From Gammaproteobacteria bacterium (GTDB lineage: Bacteria; Pseudomonadota; Gammaproteobacteria; DRLM01), in assembly GCA_015490395.1 (NCBI GenBank), contig WFXX01000312.1:1-9626 (forward strand): a stretch of 9,626 nucleotides of DNA, written 5' to 3'. Below, piece by piece: positions 6,094-9,626 of this stretch (position 1 is its first letter; each line of letters opens with the position of its first letter). The notes under the pieces are model-generated. The model made no database searches. It was given only the letters and a program-made list of their open reading frames with translations, and was not told where the DNA came from. The position numbers were made by a program, and so were the translations under genes.

Positions 6094-6910
6094 CTTCGGC
6101 TTCCTCGTCGTAGTCCGCCTCGAAGTAGTACACGCCCACCCCGGCGCGCTTGCGGCCGGTGCCGGTCACGGCCGGGTTGACGTCGCGGTCCCGCTCGGCC
6201 AGCCAGGCGTTGAGCTCCTCCAGCAAGGCCTGGCCCCGCTCCCGGGCCAGCCGCCGGAGCTCCGGCAGGGCCTCGGCCGGCAGGTTGTCGTACATGACCT
6301 TGCGCTGGAAGCGGCGCGCCTCCGGCTCCCGGGCCTGGAGGTTGTGGTCGATGGTCTCGATCAGGTCCGCCACATCCACGCCCAGGATGGCCAAGCGATC
6401 CGCCTCGGCCGCAGGCACGTAGCCGCGGGTGCGCAGCACCACCCGTCCCTCGGCGTCCCGCGCCACCGCGCCCACCCGCTCCAGCTCGTCCAGGAGGGCC
6501 CGAGGGGTCATGTCCCCGCTGTAGGCCCGCACCAGCTCGGCGAAACCGCCCTCACCCTCTACCGGCAGGGGACGGGGAGACCCGTCAGGGGCCCGGAAGC
6601 GGGGATCCCGCAGCCAGCCGCCGATGACCCGGGCACCCCGGTGGTAGCGCTCCAGGGCCTCCGTGGCCTCCACCGGCGGGAGGGCCAGGAGGCGGTGGAC
6701 CTCCTTGCGGGTCAGGCCGGTGAGCACCGAGATGCGAGTCTGGGTCTGCTTGCGCCCCGGCAGGGCGAAGTCCCGTCGGGCCACGTCCACGTAGACCCGC
6801 TTGGCCAGCTCGGCGAAGGCCCCGTAAGGCACCCCATTGCGCAGCAGGATGCGCACCAGGGGGCGCAGCACCCGTATCACGGTGGAGGCCAGTGCCTGGC
6901 TGAGCTGCAT
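6080..6910 (-). CDS. DUF6502 family protein, putative HTH regulator
   Basis: A 276-residue soluble protein with no signal peptide. The N-terminal part is the family hallmark: RPLVRILLRNGVPYGAFAEL (16-35), AKRVYVDVARRDF (36-48), then GRKQTQTRISVLTGLTRKEV (52-71). It reads as a helix-turn-helix region in which the RISVLTGLTRKEVHRLL part would be turn and recognition helix. The middle has GGWLRDPRF (97-105) and a helical segment ending FQRKVMYDNLP (201-211). The tail is acidic (DYDEEAEDERR). It is first in a leftward operon, with a near-consensus promoter whose -10 lies in a perfect inverted repeat just upstream; autorepression is the natural inference. GGAGAGGG lies ten bases before the ATG. 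DUF6502 genes next to DUF5666 genes are, to my recollection, a recurrent pairing. DNA binding has not been shown here. Confidence 0.85.
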   Translation of the reverse strand: MQLSQALASTVIRVLRPLVRILLRNGVPYGAFAELAKRVYVDVARRDFALPGRKQTQTRISVLTGLTRKEVHRLLALPPVEATEALERYHRGARVIGGWLRDPRFRAPDGSPRPLPVEGEGGFAELVRAYSGDMTPRALLDELERVGAVARDAEGRVVLRTRGYVPAAEADRLAILGVDVADLIETIDHNLQAREPEARRFQRKVMYDNLPAEALPELRRLARERGQALLEELNAWLAERDRDVNPAVTGTGRKRAGVGVYYFEADYDEEAEDERR

Positions 6911-6937
6911 CGGTCTCGTGCCCTCTCCGCTCCTGTC

Positions 6938-6957
6938 TTTGGGAAATTATTCCCAAA
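6938..6957. promoter_or_regulatory. Perfect 8-4-8 inverted repeat, candidate operator
   Basis: TTTGGGAA-ATTA-TTCCCAAA is an exact dyad with a 4-bp AT spacer, in an AT-rich island within otherwise very GC-rich DNA. It covers the -10 hexamer of the leftward DUF6502 promoter and reaches the expected transcription start. A dimeric protein bound there would block RNA polymerase. The DUF6502 protein, encoded by the first gene downstream, is the obvious candidate (inference). Confidence 0.7.
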
Positions 6958-6974
6958 TATGGGCTGTCCGTCAA
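6946..6974 (-). promoter_or_regulatory. Sigma70-type promoter of the DUF6502-DUF5666 operon
   Basis: On the minus strand TTGACG (6974-6969), a 17-bp spacer, and AATAAT (6951-6946) each match the -35 and -10 consensus at five of six positions. The expected start near 6939 gives a leader of about 29 nt before the DUF6502 ATG, which contains the Shine-Dalgarno. This is the best promoter in the window. Confidence 0.75.
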
Positions 6975-6995
6975 CCCCTCCCCGCCCCGGCGGGG

Positions 6996-7024
6996 CTGAC
7001 AGCGGCAGCGGGGCGTGCTTTGAT
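6996..7024 (+). promoter_or_regulatory. Candidate sigma70-type promoter of the DUF2059-like gene
   Basis: CTGACA (6996-7001), a 17-bp spacer and TTTGAT (7019-7024) match consensus at five and four of six positions. The start would fall near 7031, about 35 nt before the ATG at 7066. A GC-rich dyad CCCCGCC-CC-GGCGGGG (6980-6995) abuts the -35 on its upstream side. The promoter is back to back with the DUF6502 promoter, with their -35 boxes about 21 bp apart. Confidence 0.4.
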
Positions 7025-7065
7025 GGCCCTACCGGCGGTGAAAGCCAGAGCCGGAGGAGGGAGCC

Positions 7066-7962
7066 ATGGCCGGGAGAGGGAGCCTGATCAGGCGCTGGGG
7101 CGGGGCGGCAGCCCTGCTGGTGGCAGGGGGAGCCCTGGGGGCGGTGTCGGCACCCCAAGCCCCGGAGACTCCGGCGGGGCGGCCGGAGGTGGCCCCGCGG
7201 CTGTGGCCGGCAGTGGAGCGTCTGCTGGAGCTCAGCGGGCTGCGGGACCAGCTCCGGGCAGCGCCCGAGCTGGTGGCCCAGGAGGCCGAGGCCCGCGCCG
7301 GGCCCGTCCCCCCCGAGCGCCGCCGGGCCCTGGCGGCGGCCCTGAGGCAGGCCTACGACCCGACGCGCCTCGAGGCGGACGTGCGCGCGGCCCTGGCCCG
7401 CTCCCTGGCGGGGGAGGAGGCGCGCCTGGAGCGGGCCCTGGCCCTGATGGCCTCCCCCGTGGCCCGGCGCATGGCGGAGCTGGAGGAGGCGGCGGCCCGC
7501 CCCGAATCCCAGGCCGAGCTGGAGCGCTTCCTGGCTGGGCTCTCCTCGGCTCCCCCGCCCCCCGGGCGCCGGCAGCTGGTGCGCCGGGTCATGACGGCCC
7601 AGCAGGCGGTGGAGGCCCTGCTGGATCTTCAAGAGGCGACCTTCCGGGGCATGGTGGCGGCCTTCAACCCCGCCCTGCCTCCGGAGCGGCGGCTGGAAGG
7701 GGAGGCACTGGCGGAGACCCTTCGCGAGATGCGCCGCCGGGCCCGCCCCCAGGTGGAGCGCTTCCTGGAGGGAAGCCTGCTCTACACCTACCGGGAGGCC
7801 AGCGACGCGGAGCTGGAGCGCTACGCCCGCCTCCTGGAACGGCCTGAGGCCCAGTGGGCCACGCGCATCCTGCTCCAGGCCCTGGAGGAGGCCATGGGGG
7901 AGGCCGCCCGGCGGGCGGGCCAGGCCATGCGGCGGCTGCGCGAGGCCGAGGGTCCCTTCTGA
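7066..7962 (+). CDS. Exported helical protein, DUF2059-like
   Basis: A 298-residue protein. Residues 1-29 look like a Sec signal peptide: basic start, hydrophobic AALLVAGGALG, and cleavage probably after VSA (27-29). The mature part is almost entirely charged, Leu/Ala/Arg/Glu-rich helix. Two segments resemble the DUF2059 pattern of a helix with ee/el...l...SP.ar: LARSLAGEEARLERALALMASPVARRM (110-136), and LLYTYREASDAELERYARLLERPEAQW (238-264) followed by LLQALEEAM. DUF2059 proteins are small periplasmic proteins of unknown role; this one is longer than usual and may hold two copies. The start is supported by GGAGGAGG five bases upstream (7053-7060). It is divergent from the DUF6502 operon and converges on mnmG, with 22 bp between stop codons. 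Family assignment is moderate; export is fairly sure. Confidence 0.7.
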   Translation: MAGRGSLIRRWGGAAALLVAGGALGAVSAPQAPETPAGRPEVAPRLWPAVERLLELSGLRDQLRAAPELVAQEAEARAGPVPPERRRALAAALRQAYDPTRLEADVRAALARSLAGEEARLERALALMASPVARRMAELEEAAARPESQAELERFLAGLSSAPPPPGRRQLVRRVMTAQQAVEALLDLQEATFRGMVAAFNPALPPERRLEGEALAETLREMRRRARPQVERFLEGSLLYTYREASDAELERYARLLERPEAQWATRILLQALEEAMGEAARRAGQAMRRLREAEGPF

Positions 7963-7984
7963 GCCAGGCCCCCGCCCTCGGGGC

Positions 7985-9489
7985 TCAGGCGGCCTCGCCT
8001 CCCGCGCGCCGGGCCATCCCGCCCAGCCGCCGCAGGTGCACCAGGAGGAGGGAGACGGCGGCGGGCGTCACCCCCGGCAGGCGGGCCGCCTGGCCCAGGG
8101 TGAGGGGCCGGGCCTGCTCCAGGCGCTCCCGCACCTCCCGGGACAGGCCCCGCACCTGCCCGTAGTCCAGGTCCTCGGGCAGCGGGGTCTCCTCGTGGGC
8201 CCGGGCCCGGCGGATCTCCTCCTCCTGCCGGCGGAGATAGCCCTCGTAGCGAGCCTCGGTCTCCAGCTGCGCCCCCACGGCAGGCGCCACCCCGGGCCCG
8301 GCCCCGGGCAGGCCCATCAGGGCCTCGTAGCGCACCCCCGGGCGGCGGAGCAGCTCCCAAAGGGTGGCCTCCCGAGCCAGGGGGGCGCCTAGCACCTCCC
8401 GCGCCGCGGCCTCCGGGATGGCCCCGGGCCGCAGCCAGGTGGCCCGCAGGCGCTGGCGCTCCCGCTCCAGGGCTTCGCGCTTGGCCTCAAAGGCCCGCCA
8501 GCGCGCCTCGTCCACCAGGCCCAGCTCCCGGCCGATGGGGGTCAGGCGCAGGTCCGCGTTGTCCTCCCGGAGCAGCAGCCGGTGCTCGGCCCGGGAGGTG
8601 AACATGCGGTAGGGCTCGGGGGCGCCCCGGGTGACCAGGTCGTCCACCAGCACCCCCAGGTAGGCCTGGTCCCGGCGGGGCCACCAGGGCTCCAGGCCCA
8701 GGGCCTGGCGGGCGGCGTTGAGCCCGGCCAGCAGGCCCTGAGCGGCGGCCTCCTCGTAGCCAGTGGTGCCGTTGATCTGCCCGGCCAGGTAGAGCCCGGC
8801 CAGGTACCGGGACTCCAGGGTGGGCCTCAGGTCCCGGGGGTCGAAGCAGTCGTACTCGATGGCGTAGCCGGGGCGGGTGATGCGGGCCTGCTCCAGGCCA
8901 GGGATGGAGCGCACCAGCGCCTCCTGCACCTCGTAGGGCAGGCTGGTGGAGATGCCGTTGGGGTAGACCTCCCGGGTGTCCAGCCCCTCAGGCTCCAGGA
9001 AGACCTGGTGGCCCTCCCGCTCCGGGAAGCGGGTGACCTTGTCCTCGATGGAGGGGCAGTAACGGGGACCGGGGCCCTGGATGGCCCCGGTGAACAGGGG
9101 TGAGCGGTCCAGGGCGGCGCGCACGATCTCGTGGGTGCGGGCCGTGGTGCGGGTGATGTGACAGGGGACCTGGGGCGGGTGCTCCTCCGGCCGGCCCAGG
9201 AAGGAGAAGACGGGCACCGGATCGTCTCCCGGCTGGACCTCCAGGCTGGAGAAGTCGATGGTGCGCCCGTCCAGGCGGGGGGGCGTGCCGGTCTTGAGGC
9301 GCATGGGGCGCAGGGGGAGCTCGCGCAGACGCGCGGCCAAGGCGTTGGCGGGCGGGTCCCCCGCCCGGCCGCCGGCCAGGCGCACCTGCCCCACGTGGAT
9401 GCGCCCCCCGAGGAAGGTGCCCGTGGCCAGGACCACCGCCCGGGCCCGCAGGGCCAGGCCCAGCTGGGTGCGCACACCCACCACCCGCT
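7985..9489 (-). CDS. mnmG: tRNA U34 carboxymethylaminomethyl modification enzyme MnmG (GidA), 5'-truncated
   Basis: MnmG, with MnmE, installs the cmnm5/nm5 group on wobble U34 of certain tRNAs, using FAD, NADH and a folate one-carbon donor. About 500 C-terminal residues of the usual 630 are present. Landmarks: VVLATGTFLGG, MRLKTGTPPRLDG, GPRYCPSIEDKVTRFPER with the conserved Cys, EVYPNGISTSLP, LAGQINGTTGYEEAAAQG, MFTSRAEHRLLLREDNADLRL, and the C-terminal helical MnmE-binding region ending near LPGVTPAAVSLLLVHLRR. Stop TGA is at 7985-7987. The N-terminal 130 or so residues, including the FAD-binding GxGxxG, are missing. In-frame codons exist up to an ATG at 9505, but past 9489 they come from the opposite strand of the same gene across a fold-back junction. 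That ATG is therefore not a real start and the truncation is probably artefactual. Confidence 0.96.
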
Positions 9490-9626
9490 GCCAGGCCGAC
9501 CGCACCCTCTACAGGCGGGCGGTGCGCGCGGCCCTGGAGGCCCGGGAGGGCCTGGAGCTGCTCCAGCAGGCCGTGGAGGACCTGCTGGTGGAGGGGGAGC
9601 GGGTGGTGGGTGTGCGCACCCAGCTG
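9461..9626. repeat. Inverted repeat at the window end, 29-bp arms
   Basis: Positions 9461-9489 and 9598-9626 are exact reverse complements over 29 bp, separated by 108 bp; the match runs to the last base. Both arms encode the MnmG segment RVVGVRTQL, on opposite strands. The outer boundary cannot be seen. Confidence 0.95.
9492..9626 (+). other. mnmG: Inverted internal fragment of mnmG (fold-back copy)
   Basis: The plus strand here is open for all 45 codons and reads QADRTLYRRAVRAALE through AVEDLLVEGERVVGVRTQL. This is the MnmG segment of roughly residues 105-150 in E. coli numbering, directly before the point where the minus-strand gene breaks off, and its last ten residues duplicate it. A gene cannot supply its own upstream part on the opposite strand without an inversion-duplication, so the junction near 9490 is best read as a template-switch or assembly fold-back. 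Confidence 0.9.

Noticed and set aside
5326..7087. Plus-strand frames opposite the DUF5666 and DUF6502 genes
   Set aside because: No domains or ribosome-binding sites, and they cross the promoter and operator of the leftward operon.
7961..7986. Shared hairpin GAGCC...GGCTC between the convergent DUF2059-like gene and mnmG as a two-way terminator
   Set aside because: Only five uninterrupted base pairs, a 16-nt loop and no T-tract on either strand.
9490..9505. ATG at 9505 as an alternative short start for mnmG
   Set aside because: The codons from 9505 to 9490 belong to the opposite strand of the same gene past the fold-back junction. A protein starting there would also lack the FAD-binding region.

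Overview
The window looks like chromosomal DNA from a very GC-rich bacterium (about 70% GC or more by eye). It is probably a gammaproteobacterium, perhaps of the Ectothiorhodospiraceae/Chromatiales type. This rests on MnmG and RsmG with gammaproteobacterial-looking motifs, an HDOD-GGDEF protein, a DUF2059-like exported protein and a DUF6502/DUF5666 lipoprotein cluster. The taxonomic call is an inference from gene content and composition only.

Layout, left to right. rsmG (16S rRNA m7G527 methyltransferase) is complete on the minus strand, with its stop at the window edge. Just upstream is a complete HDOD protein with a degenerate C-terminal GGDEF domain, also minus strand; a candidate terminator lies between the two. 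Positions 2306-3144 hold no confident intact gene. They contain a leader hairpin, a short remnant of a mutM/fpg start (plus strand), a strong leftward intrinsic terminator, a frameshifted coding remnant, a tiny ORF and a perfect 16-bp palindrome. Next comes a leftward operon: a DUF6502 protein with an HTH-like N-terminal half (6910 to 6080), then two paralogous DUF5666 lipoproteins (6093 to 4729 and 4626 to 3145). It is driven by a near-consensus sigma70 promoter whose -10 box sits inside a perfect 8-4-8 inverted repeat. Divergent from it is a plus-strand gene for an exported DUF2059-like helical protein, which converges on mnmG (minus strand, 5' truncated).

mnmG and rsmG are normally neighbours (gidA-gidB). 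Here about 7 kb of other genes separates them while both keep the same orientation, as expected if accessory genes accumulated between them. A chimeric assembly is the alternative.

The right end is not normal genomic structure. From about 9490 the sequence switches to the other strand of mnmG, encoding in plus orientation the segment just N-terminal to the point where the minus-strand gene breaks off. It ends in a 29-bp exact inverted repeat of 9461-9489. A fold-back (template-switch or assembly) chimera explains this best, so the missing mnmG start should not be read as biological truncation.

The most promising biology is the DUF6502-DUF5666-DUF5666 unit. It pairs a putative autoregulated DNA-binding protein with two repeat-built surface or periplasmic lipoproteins, one of which carries a His/Asp-rich loop. 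Its function is unknown.
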